The position numbers and the translations under genes were made by a program. From NCBI GenBank assembly GCA_023249955.1, contig JAHFBR010000090.1, forward strand, positions 1 to 5,211: DNA of 5,211 nt, given 5' to 3'. Below, piece by piece: positions 1 to 5,211 of the stretch; position 1 is the stretch's first letter; each line of letters opens with the position of its first letter. This DNA is from a bacterium. GTDB taxonomy: Bacteria > Babelota > Babeliae > Babelales > RVW-14. Below the pieces are notes generated by a model. That model was not told where the DNA came from, did no database searches, and saw only the letters and a list, made by a program, of their open reading frames with translations.

Positions 1-301
1 GAGTGATGGTCCGGTGCCCGATAACCAGCAGCGCTACGCACACCCCACCCAGGACCAAAAAGGCGGTGGTACTGCGTATCAGCGCCAGCGGTAGCGCTAC
101 GATCATGCATAAAAAGAAGAGGCGCTGAACTTTGCTGGTGATATCAAGGTCTGGGAAGATTGAACCAAAAAGGGCAAAGCTTAAAAAAAGCAGGTGGTCA
201 AAAGCGGTTGCTCCAGACATAGTCCCAAGCAGTGACCCAAGGGCGTAAACAACGCCGTAACTGGCAACCCCACCCACCAAATGTACTTTATATGAAGGCA
301 T
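1..301 (-). CDS. YdjM/DUF457-like membrane-bound metal-dependent hydrolase, 5' part only
   Basis: The first 100 codons are in the window and the frame stays open to the left edge, so the C-terminus is missing. I translated it directly. It starts MPSYKVHLVGG, has a hydrophobic stretch at about residues 8-30, a second at 37-50 ending in FPDLD (50-53), two more at about 61-75 and 80-95, then GHRTIT (95-100). An N-terminal His (H7), a PD-x-D motif (D51, D53) after a membrane segment and a following HR-x-TH-type motif are the hallmarks of the YdjM/DUF457 family (Pfam PF04307), annotated as inner-membrane metal-dependent hydrolases. The substrate is not established, and the hydrolase activity is inferred from the metal-ligand pattern. 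The ATG is preceded by AGGAAGGG with 5 nt spacing, and the gene begins 11 nt after the spoIID stop, so it is probably cotranscribed with spoIID. The start is well supported and the family call is fairly confident. Confidence 0.75.
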   Translation of the reverse strand, partial: MPSYKVHLVGGVASYGVVYALGSLLGTMSGATAFDHLLFLSFALFGSIFPDLDITSKVQRLFFLCMIVALPLALIRSTTAFLVLGGVCVALLVIGHRTIT

Positions 302-306
302 GCACG

Positions 307-314
307 CCCTTCCT
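307..314 (-). promoter_or_regulatory. Ribosome binding site of the YdjM-like gene
   Basis: On the minus strand AGGAAGGG lies 5 nt before the ATG at 301-299 and overlaps the last two bases of the spoIID TAG stop (315-313). The close stop/SD overlap supports translation from a shared transcript and fixes the start of the partial gene. Confidence 0.6.
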
Positions 315-1569
315 ACAGCAGCCTGCTTAGCTTGGTGCCCGGATAATAAAAGTTAAGAATGCCTTTAATGCTCCAGCCCCGGCTGACCATCTCTTTGCAG
401 CCCCACTGGCAAACGCCGCGTTGGTGGCCATAACCCTTGCCGGTGATAACAATGCGATCACGAATTTTTTTGATATTAAATGACAGACTTTTGATCTTGT
501 GTGGCGACGTTGTGCGGATGTCGTTGCCGGTCAGGGTGAACGCCTTGTTGTTTTTATCAAAAAGCTTAATGCGGTGCACCAGTCCGGCCTTATCGCAATC
601 AAACGCTTTAACCTCACTGATCGGTCCATTAAAATGCTTGAGCTTACGTGCGGCGTTTGGTGAGTTCTTGAGTTGATTCAAAAAAGCAGTGATGTGTAAG
701 TCCTCTTTCCACTGATACGATGGGGCCGTTTGGCAAAAGGTGCAGCGCTTTTGGCGTGCCAAATATGGCTTGCTACAATCTTTTGGTCGCATGTGTGCAG
801 GAATGGCGCCGCCGCAGCAAATATCAAACATGGTTAGCGCAACATTCCCCTTGTGCGTCAAAATAAGATTACTGGTCTCATCAACCGCTTGGCGCAAGTG
901 TGTGTAGTTGTGTGTGCCGTTGTACACCTGATGAATATTGGTGTTCTTTAGATCAAAATAGCGGAAGCGTGGATTTTTTAACCGTGCCTGCTGCATCAGG
1001 AAGGTTGCGTACGTGCGTGAAATAATTGCTTGCACCTTTTGCATGGCAAGCGGCCAGGATGGGATGCTTTCATAGCGCACCACCGAATAAACATAATCTT
1101 CTAGGGGCAACTTATTAATCACCAGCACACTATTATTTTCTTCATCCACGCGAATCACCAAGCTTCCCTGATACGTGCTGCCGCCCATTGTTAACGTGCG
1201 TTGCGGGCTGCAGATCTCGATACTGTCATATTTAATGCGGCGATACCGATGATCACGACACTGTAAATAAAGTGTTTTGTCTTTGCATAAAAGATGGAGT
1301 TCTGGCTTTTGATACACGGCCGTGTTATTTGATTCGGTGGGGCTTTCCAGCACGAAGCCGTGTGGCGATTTAATAATAAACTTTGACTCTTGATCAGCGT
1401 CCTGCTCATCAAGCAAAACACGAATAATTTTTACCGATGGAATGGAAGCTGTATCATCTTCAATTACCGCCTGAGGTGGCTCTTTGGTCTTAGATTGTGG
1501 CTTAGCAAGAACAGTTGCATGGGCAAACAATGACGCTGCGGCAAGCAGCAAACACAAAAACTTCTTCAC
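313..1569 (-). CDS. spoIID: SpoIID/LytB-domain protein, exported, probable peptidoglycan lytic transglycosylase or amidase enhancer
   Basis: This is a 418-residue protein with a Sec signal peptide: MKK, a hydrophobic core to about residue 16, and AHA (16-18) or VLA (20-22) as cleavage site. C6 lies inside the hydrophobic core and is not a lipobox. The SpoIID domain spans about residues 130-418. It shows LPLEDYV (154-160), VVRYESIPSWP (163-173) with E167 aligning to the catalytic Glu of SpoIID, a Q-V-Y-x-G motif (214-218), F-D-I-C-C-G-G (248-254), C-x2-C (276, 279), YGHQRGVCQWG (380-390) and the terminal YYPGT (408-412). In spore formers SpoIID cleaves glycan strands stripped of stem peptides. 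In non-sporulating bacteria homologues act in wall remodelling or division. The start is GTG: an in-frame TGA lies at 1587-1585 and GAGAG sits 4 nt upstream. The N-terminal third (about 25-125) is not recognised. The protein has 12 cysteines, many for an exported protein. Family is confident; exact reaction is inferred. Confidence 0.9.
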   Translation of the reverse strand: MKKFLCLLLAAASLFAHATVLAKPQSKTKEPPQAVIEDDTASIPSVKIIRVLLDEQDADQESKFIIKSPHGFVLESPTESNNTAVYQKPELHLLCKDKTLYLQCRDHRYRRIKYDSIEICSPQRTLTMGGSTYQGSLVIRVDEENNSVLVINKLPLEDYVYSVVRYESIPSWPLAMQKVQAIISRTYATFLMQQARLKNPRFRYFDLKNTNIHQVYNGTHNYTHLRQAVDETSNLILTHKGNVALTMFDICCGGAIPAHMRPKDCSKPYLARQKRCTFCQTAPSYQWKEDLHITAFLNQLKNSPNAARKLKHFNGPISEVKAFDCDKAGLVHRIKLFDKNNKAFTLTGNDIRTTSPHKIKSLSFNIKKIRDRIVITGKGYGHQRGVCQWGCKEMVSRGWSIKGILNFYYPGTKLSRLL

Positions 1570-1600
1570 AGAACTCTCAACATCTCATTTGTGGAGGAAA

Positions 1601-1630
1601 CTTATCAGAACACAGTTGGTAAGGTGACAA
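1601..1630 (-). promoter_or_regulatory. Weak sigma70-like promoter candidate upstream of spoIID
   Basis: In the 81-nt gap between the RNase HI stop and the spoIID GTG, the minus strand has TTGTCA (1630-1625, 5 of 6 matches to TTGACA), an 18-nt spacer and GATAAG (1606-1601, 4 of 6 matches to TATAAT). This is the only sizeable non-coding gap inside the cluster apart from those around the tRNA. A match of this quality can occur by chance, so it marks only where a secondary promoter would be sought. Confidence 0.22.
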
Positions 1631-1650
1631 TCTTTATAGCAAAAGTTTCA

Positions 1651-2190
1651 TCATATTAACAGCCCATAGTCTGACAAAATTTTTGCAAAAGTGGTAGGGA
1701 GCTTGTGTTTTTTATCGATGCCCAGATTGGCAAGCTTGTCTGCATGCGTATTGTTTTCGCGCATCACATGCGTAAAGCGCACCGTGTACGCGTTGAGTTG
1801 TTCAACAATAAAACCCCGCAGGTGCGCCAAGATTTCATTTTTAACTTTGTAGATGCCCTTCATCTGTCTGATCAAAAGCTCGGAGTCAGAAAAAATGGAG
1901 AGCGTCGGTTTTTTGATGCCGTGTTCGTGGCAGTAATGATCAACAAAAAATACTGCAAGCGCAAGCGCTAGATACTCGGCTTGGTTATTTGTTTTTTCTC
2001 CCAGGTAGATACCTTTTTTGATGATCGGCTTTTTGTTGGCAACAACATAAATTCCAGCACCAGCATGCCCCGGGTTGCCGCGCGATGCACCATCGACGTA
2101 AATATCAAAATGTGCGTGATTGGCTGGTGTGTGTGGCTTGCTGGAGCTTGCTGTTCGTCCTGCTGCAAAAAGTGTCATCTGTTGTTCCAT
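1651..2190 (-). CDS. rnhA: Ribonuclease HI family protein with N-terminal extension
   Basis: This is a 179-residue RNase H fold that would cleave the RNA strand of RNA-DNA hybrids in the cytoplasm (Okazaki primers, R-loops, misinserted ribonucleotides). All four carboxylates of the DEDD site are visible: D33 in YVDGASRGNPG (31-41), E72 in NNQAEY (68-73), D102 in FSDSELL (100-106) and D151 in THADKLAN (148-155). The R-G-N-P-G form and the absence of an obvious basic handle region resemble the RnhA-like bacterial/archaeal subgroup more than E. coli RnhA. Before the fold lies an Ala/Ser-rich segment of about 27 residues starting MEQQMTLF, where Q4-F8 matches the beta-clamp binding consensus. The ATG follows GGAAGAG and is 9 nt past the stop of the zinc-ribbon gene, indicating cotranscription. 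A start at M5 is possible but less well placed. The gene ends in tandem TGA TGA. Confidence in enzyme identity is high. Confidence 0.93.
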   Translation of the reverse strand: MEQQMTLFAAGRTASSSKPHTPANHAHFDIYVDGASRGNPGHAGAGIYVVANKKPIIKKGIYLGEKTNNQAEYLALALAVFFVDHYCHEHGIKKPTLSIFSDSELLIRQMKGIYKVKNEILAHLRGFIVEQLNAYTVRFTHVMRENNTHADKLANLGIDKKHKLPTTFAKILSDYGLLI

Positions 2191-2199
2191 GCTCTTCCG

Positions 2200-2937
2200 T
2201 CAATAACTCGCCTGGTGCGACATTTTTTCTTCCTCTTCATTGTAATAAATAAAGCGGTAGCAGTTACGGCAAACCATGACCTCGCCCTGTTTGAGCTTGG
2301 CCATGTCGTGATGAAGAACATTATAAAAACATGATCCGCAGCCGGTGTTGATAACAGGTGCAATTGGGTCTGGCACGCTGTGCTTCATGCGCTCATATTG
2401 CGCATACCACTCCGGCTGAATATTTGGCACAATGGTAAGCCGCAGCGCGATGAGCTGTTCAAGCTTTTGTTCCAAGTGCGCAAGGTTTTCTCTTTTTATA
2501 ATAATATCGTGTTGCAAAACTTTTGCCTGATCTGTTTGCTGTTCCAGAATTTGGGCAAGCTCTTTTTGAAGCGCATCAAGCTGGTACAGCTGCTTCAGAA
2601 GCTCTTCGTCAGCCTTGGCGCGTTCTCGTGCAAGCCCAGCGATCTCGCGTTCAAGCGCCATGTAAATTTTTTGATCGTTTGCCAGATCACGCTGTGTGCG
2701 CTTGCGGTCCTCCTGCCCCTTGAGCTCAGTAGCTGCAAGCTCTTTGAGCTTTAAATCTTTTTGCAGCGTATGTACAAGGCGTTGTTTTTCGCCCAGAGCG
2801 GCTTCATGCTGTGTAGTCAGGCGCTGGTCATCAGCAAGTCCGTGCTTGACGTGTTGAATATCCTCTTGGATGGTGATGATTTTTTTATCACACTCGACGA
2901 GTTCTTTGATGTGTTGCCACAACGATTTCCTTGTCAT
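2200..2937 (-). CDS. Coiled-coil protein with C-terminal C4 zinc ribbon (CT398/FlgZ-like, zf-RING_7 family)
   Basis: This is a 245-residue protein starting at the second in-frame ATG (MTRKSLWQ). GAGG lies 6 nt before that codon, whereas the ATG at 2949, which would add MRLI, has no good Shine-Dalgarno. Residues from about 10 to 165 are rich in Glu, Lys, Gln and Leu in heptad-like order and should form a long antiparallel coiled coil. After E-W-Y-A-Q-Y-E-R-M come C200-G-S-C203 and C223-R-N-C226, a treble-clef-like C4 zinc ribbon ending in R-F-I-Y-Y, which is the zf-RING_7 (PF02591) signature. Known relatives include Chlamydia CT398 and Helicobacter HP0958/FlgZ, reported to bind sigma54, and mycobacterial Rv2229c. 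The molecular role is otherwise uncertain, and nothing here points specifically to sigma54 or flagella. It lies between the tRNA and RNase HI, and the RNase HI pairing is shared with mycobacteria. Family is confident; function is not assigned. Confidence 0.88.
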   Translation of the reverse strand: MTRKSLWQHIKELVECDKKIITIQEDIQHVKHGLADDQRLTTQHEAALGEKQRLVHTLQKDLKLKELAATELKGQEDRKRTQRDLANDQKIYMALEREIAGLARERAKADEELLKQLYQLDALQKELAQILEQQTDQAKVLQHDIIIKRENLAHLEQKLEQLIALRLTIVPNIQPEWYAQYERMKHSVPDPIAPVINTGCGSCFYNVLHHDMAKLKQGEVMVCRNCYRFIYYNEEEEKMSHQASY

Positions 2938-2984
2938 GATCAACCTCATTACTACCGAGAGCCATTAAGATGAAAACGTTCTTG

Positions 2985-3060
2985 TGGTGGGCCCACCAGG
3001 ATTTGAACCTGGGACCGTTCGGTTATGAGCCGACTGCTCTAACCCCTGAGCTATGGGCCC
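2985..3060 (-). tRNA. tRNA with anticodon CAU, probably tRNA-Ile2 (lysidine type), otherwise elongator tRNA-Met
   Basis: The minus strand folds into a complete 76-nt cloverleaf. The acceptor stem is GGGCCCA paired with TGGGCCC (7 bp), the D stem GCTC/GAGC with an 8-nt loop containing GG, the anticodon loop CTCATAA (3029-3023; CAT at 3027-3025), the variable loop 5 nt, the T stem CCAGG/CCTGG with loop TTCAAAT, discriminator A and an encoded CCA (2987-2985). Initiator Met is excluded because positions 1 and 72 pair as G-C and the three G-C pairs at 29-31/39-41 are absent. C4-G69 and C5-G68 are the acceptor pairs that TilS uses to tell tRNA-Ile2 from elongator Met, so I favour Ile2 decoding AUA after lysidine modification. 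Position 27/43 is a G-A mismatch. Gaps are 47 nt to gap and 47 nt to the zinc-ribbon start, without a clear promoter or terminator, so it may be processed from the operon transcript. Confidence 0.96.
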
Positions 3061-3107
3061 GTCTTCGTGCAGATCAATAAATGCTTTGTAGAAGTTTAGA
3101 GTATCTT

Positions 3108-4115
3108 TTATGAGTTGTGAAGTAAAAAATCCCGCAGTCGGCACGAATACCCAAACTCATTGTCGTACCACGCAAAAACCTTGCCCATCGTGCCGGTTGC
3201 CTGCGTCAGCTGGCTGTCAACAATGCACGATGACTGGTTGCCGATAAAATCGGACGAGACCAATGGTGCGGTGCAGTACTCAACCACGCCCTTCAGCGGT
3301 CCGCGCGCTGCTGTCTCAAACGCTTTATTGATAGCGTCACGATCAAGTGCCTTGCTGCTGGTGAACGAAAAATCCAGCAACGAGACGATCGGCACTGGGA
3401 CGCGCACAGCTGTAGCGTGAATCTTGCCTTCAAGTTCAGGAAAAATTTTGGTGATCACTTTATCAGCACCCGTTTTGGTGGGTACCATATTAATTGCAGC
3501 TGCGCGTGCACGTCGTGGATCTTTATGTTCAACATCCAGCAAAACCTGATCATTGGTGTATGCATGCGTGGTGGTCATCAGGCCTTGCTGAATACCAAAC
3601 GCCTCGTGCAACACTTTGACGACCGGTGCAAAGCAGTTGGTGGTGCAGCTTCCCAGTGAAACAACGTTGTGTTTGCCTGCGTTGTAGGCATCGTCATTGA
3701 CGCCCGGAATAATTGTAATATCTTCGTTTGATGCAGGAGCGGTGATGAGTACTTTTTTTGCTCCCGCGGTGCAGTGCTTGCGTGCCAATGTGCCATCGGT
3801 AAAGCAGCCTGAAGCATCAACAACCCAATCAATGCCCAGCTTTTTCCAATCAAGCTTTTCTGGATCTGCTTGGGCAAGTAGCGTGATGCGGTTTCCGTTA
3901 ATCACTAGTGCGTCGTCAGTAACGCTGACATCGCCCGCAAACGTACCCATGACCGAATCGTATTTAAACAGGATATCAAGATTGCTGCCTTTGTGCGGCC
4001 CAACATTGATCGCTGTGATACGTAATTTTTGTGCCGCCTCCGGATTCATCAAGACACTGCGCAAAAAAGCGCGCCCAATGCGTCCAAATCCGTTAATGGC
4101 AATGGTCAGTGGCAT
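3108..4115 (-). CDS. gap: Glyceraldehyde-3-phosphate dehydrogenase (type I)
   Basis: This is a full-length 335-residue enzyme that oxidises and phosphorylates glyceraldehyde 3-phosphate to 1,3-bisphosphoglycerate in the cytoplasm. The Rossmann motif is NGFGRIGR (8-15). The catalytic C157 lies in SLGSCTTNC (153-161) and H184 in TTTHAYTNDQ (181-190). Phosphate-binding segments HKDPRRARAAA (197-207) and VPTKTGA (211-217) and the C-terminal YDNEFGYS (317-324) are present. The residue that in NAD-specific enzymes is the Asp after the second beta strand (I-N-D) is V38 here (AINVGPHKG, 35-43), and the usual Pro of the L-D-x-P-H motif is E196. Cofactor preference is therefore uncertain and may include NADP. 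The start is set by AAGGAG 5 nt before ATG. The gene starts 14 nt after the hflX stop, so it is read on the same transcript. No phosphoglycerate kinase gene follows; the next gene is a tRNA. Identity is certain, cofactor is inference. Confidence 0.97.
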   Translation of the reverse strand: MPLTIAINGFGRIGRAFLRSVLMNPEAAQKLRITAINVGPHKGSNLDILFKYDSVMGTFAGDVSVTDDALVINGNRITLLAQADPEKLDWKKLGIDWVVDASGCFTDGTLARKHCTAGAKKVLITAPASNEDITIIPGVNDDAYNAGKHNVVSLGSCTTNCFAPVVKVLHEAFGIQQGLMTTTHAYTNDQVLLDVEHKDPRRARAAAINMVPTKTGADKVITKIFPELEGKIHATAVRVPVPIVSLLDFSFTSSKALDRDAINKAFETAARGPLKGVVEYCTAPLVSSDFIGNQSSCIVDSQLTQATGTMGKVFAWYDNEFGYSCRLRDFLLHNS

Positions 4116-4118
4116 ACG

Positions 4119-4126
4119 CTCTCCTT
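4119..4126 (-). promoter_or_regulatory. Strong ribosome binding site of gap
   Basis: AAGGAGAG on the minus strand follows a run of A and places AAGGAG 5 nt before the gap ATG. It sits between the hflX TAA (4132-4130) and gap. It is the best Shine-Dalgarno in the window, in keeping with high expression of a glycolytic enzyme. Confidence 0.75.
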
Positions 4127-4129
4127 TTT

Positions 4130-5211
4130 TTATATCTTGTAAGATCGCAACAGCGAGATCAGCGGTGCTATTCCCTCTTTAGATTTGGTGTGAATAAAAA
4201 CCTGTGGCTGATACTCGATAACTTCATGCGCCAGTTCCATTTTTTCTTCGGCCTGCAGTTTATCAACTTTATTAAAAACATAGATCATCGATTGGTTGAC
4301 GCTAAGTTCTTTCAGAGTTTCTTGCACAACGGCAATCTGACTCTGCCACGCAGGATTGCTGATATCAACAACATGCAATAGAACGCTTGCGTAGTGCAGC
4401 TCGTCCAGGGTTGACTTAAACGCAGCAATCAAATTGTGGGGCAGCTGGCTGATAAAACCGACGGTATCAGAGATCAGTGCCTTTTTTGCCCCGTCAATAA
4501 ACAGTTCGCGCGTGGTGGTGTCCAGCGTTGCAAACAGTTTATCTTCGGCCAGCACATCACCTTTTGCAATGATGTTGAGCAGGCTTGATTTGCCAGCATT
4601 GGTGTACCCAATGATACAAATCAGCGGAATCTTGCTTTCAACACGCTTCTTGCGTTGCACATCGCGTGAACGTTCAAGAGTATCCAGTCTCTTTTTGGCC
4701 TGACGCATCTTTTCTGCAAAATGACGCTTCAGTTCCTCTTTGACCGTTTCGCCCGGTCCGCGTGTGCCAATGATACCGGCCTGTTGCGCAAGCTCCTTGC
4801 CGCGGCCAATGATGCGTGTTTTAAAATAATCGATCTCAGCCATCTCCACCTGAATTTTACCTTCAGACGAGTGTGCCGATTTTTTAAAGATTGCTAGAAT
4901 GAGCTTTTCGCGGTCAGAGACGTGGCAGCCAAGCGCGCCTTCAAGGTTACGCTCTTGCAACGGGTTCAAAAGCTCTGAAAAGACGACATGCTCAATATTG
5001 TTTTCAGTACAAAATTTGTGCAGCTCTTCCAGTTTGCCCTTGGTCAAAAACATATTGTTATCAACGTTGCGCAGCTTCATAAAGTACGTTTCGTCGTATG
5101 GCATGCCCAACGTGTGTACCAGGCTTAAAAACTCTTCGTAATAATAATCGGCATCGCCGATGGTATTGTTTGGGGTATAAACCCCAACCAGCAGCGTTTT
5201 AGGATGATGTT
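4130..5211 (-). CDS. hflX: Ribosome-associated GTPase HflX, start beyond the right edge
   Basis: The frame is open to the window edge. The TTG at 5110 is not the start, because the 33 codons upstream of it continue the HflX N-terminal domain (KTLLVGVYTP, then N-N-T-I-G-D-A-D). That makes 359 visible residues. HflX GTPases bind the 50S subunit and split or rescue stalled ribosomes. In visible numbering, the N-terminal domain holds NPLQERNLE (82-90), EGKIQVEMAEIDY (116-128) and a variant glycine-rich loop AGIIGTRGPGE (144-154; usually GGGIGTRGPGE). A basic helical linker follows. The G domain has Walker A GYTNAGKSS (201-209), LDTTTRE (229-235), DTVGFISQLPH (248-258), NKVD (313-316) and TKSKEG (341-346). 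The protein ends 13 residues after this G5 region, so the C-terminal domain of E. coli HflX (426 aa) is lacking. It is the upstream member of the visible cluster, 14 nt before gap. Confidence 0.95.
   Translation of the reverse strand, partial: HHPKTLLVGVYTPNNTIGDADYYYEEFLSLVHTLGMPYDETYFMKLRNVDNNMFLTKGKLEELHKFCTENNIEHVVFSELLNPLQERNLEGALGCHVSDREKLILAIFKKSAHSSEGKIQVEMAEIDYFKTRIIGRGKELAQQAGIIGTRGPGETVKEELKRHFAEKMRQAKKRLDTLERSRDVQRKKRVESKIPLICIIGYTNAGKSSLLNIIAKGDVLAEDKLFATLDTTTRELFIDGAKKALISDTVGFISQLPHNLIAAFKSTLDELHYASVLLHVVDISNPAWQSQIAVVQETLKELSVNQSMIYVFNKVDKLQAEEKMELAHEVIEYQPQVFIHTKSKEGIAPLISLLRSYKI

Noticed and set aside
313..1569. SpoIID as evidence of a spore-forming organism
   Set aside because: The SpoIID domain is widespread in non-sporulating bacteria, no other sporulation gene is present, and the protein has a cleavable signal peptide in place of the membrane anchor of sporulation SpoIID.
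2938..2949. ATG at 2949 as start of the zinc-ribbon gene (four residues longer)
   Set aside because: It has no good Shine-Dalgarno, whereas GAGG stands 6 nt before the ATG at 2937. The longer form cannot be excluded.
2985..3060. Initiator tRNA-fMet
   Set aside because: Bases 1 and 72 form a G-C pair, and the three consecutive G-C pairs of the initiator anticodon stem are missing.
3578..3877. Minus-strand 99-codon frame inside gap, and 62-76-codon minus-strand frames inside the RNase HI, zinc-ribbon and spoIID genes
   Set aside because: These are alternative frames of strongly conserved coding sequence. The main frame carries all catalytic motifs without a frameshift.
4126..4134. TATAAA on the minus strand upstream of gap, considered as a -10 box
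   Set aside because: No -35-like hexamer lies 16-18 nt upstream, and the transcript would start within or beside the ribosome binding site.
4131..4146. ATCTT-AC-AAGAT inverted repeat at the end of hflX next to an A/T run, considered as a terminator
   Set aside because: The loop is only two bases, the stem is short and A/T rich, and on the coding strand the run after it is A rather than T. It would also separate hflX from the strong gap Shine-Dalgarno only 14 nt away.
3697..4182. Long open frame on the plus strand opposite gap (161 codons), and similar plus-strand frames opposite the zinc-ribbon, RNase HI, spoIID and hflX genes
   Set aside because: They lie antisense to well-recognised genes, their translations show no domain or motif I know, and they lack convincing ribosome binding sites.
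1..5211. A hidden defence island, mobile element or novel multi-gene system
   Set aside because: All seven genes fall into known housekeeping or wall/membrane families, spacing is operon-like, and there are no terminal repeats, integrases, arrays or unexplained intergenic stretches.

Overview
The window looks like one co-oriented bacterial gene cluster. Every gene is on the minus strand, so the transcribed order runs from high to low coordinates: hflX (start lies beyond the right edge), gap, a tRNA with anticodon CAU, a coiled-coil/C4 zinc-ribbon gene, an RNase HI gene, a SpoIID/LytB-domain gene, and the first 100 codons of a YdjM-like membrane protein that runs off the left edge. Gaps between genes are mostly 9-47 nt, with no convincing intrinsic terminator. 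The widest gap, 81 nt upstream of spoIID, holds only a weak promoter candidate. No stretch over 300 bases lacks a gene, and I see no mobile element, CRISPR array, phage gene or toxin-antitoxin pair.

Organism: bacterial, with Shine-Dalgarno sequences, a CCA-encoding tRNA gene and moderate G+C. A SpoIID-domain protein with a Sec signal peptide does not imply sporulation, because such proteins also occur in non-sporulating lineages including Chlamydiae. The mixture of a divergent SpoIID, a short HflX and a CT398-like zinc-ribbon protein gives me a weak impression of a host-associated lineage such as Candidatus Dependentiae (TM6) or something Chlamydia-like. This is a guess from gene character, not from any search.

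Layout by function: hflX is a ribosome-associated GTPase. gap is glycolytic and is translationally well equipped, with AAGGAG five bases before its ATG. The tRNA reads as elongator-type CAU, and its C4-G69 and C5-G68 pairs favour tRNA-Ile2 (the lysidine-modified isoacceptor) over Met. The zinc-ribbon gene is directly followed by RNase HI, a neighbourhood also known in Mycobacterium (Rv2229c-Rv2228c). SpoIID would act on peptidoglycan outside the membrane, and the YdjM-like protein is a multi-pass membrane protein carrying putative metal ligands.

I do not see a new multi-gene system here. The points most worth a second look are a QMTLF motif at the extreme N-terminus of the RNase HI, which matches the beta-sliding-clamp binding consensus; a GAPDH whose NAD-selecting aspartate is replaced; a divergent, cysteine-rich SpoIID active-site region; an HflX that ends right after its G domain; and a perfect 14-bp palindrome formed by the tRNA 3' end.
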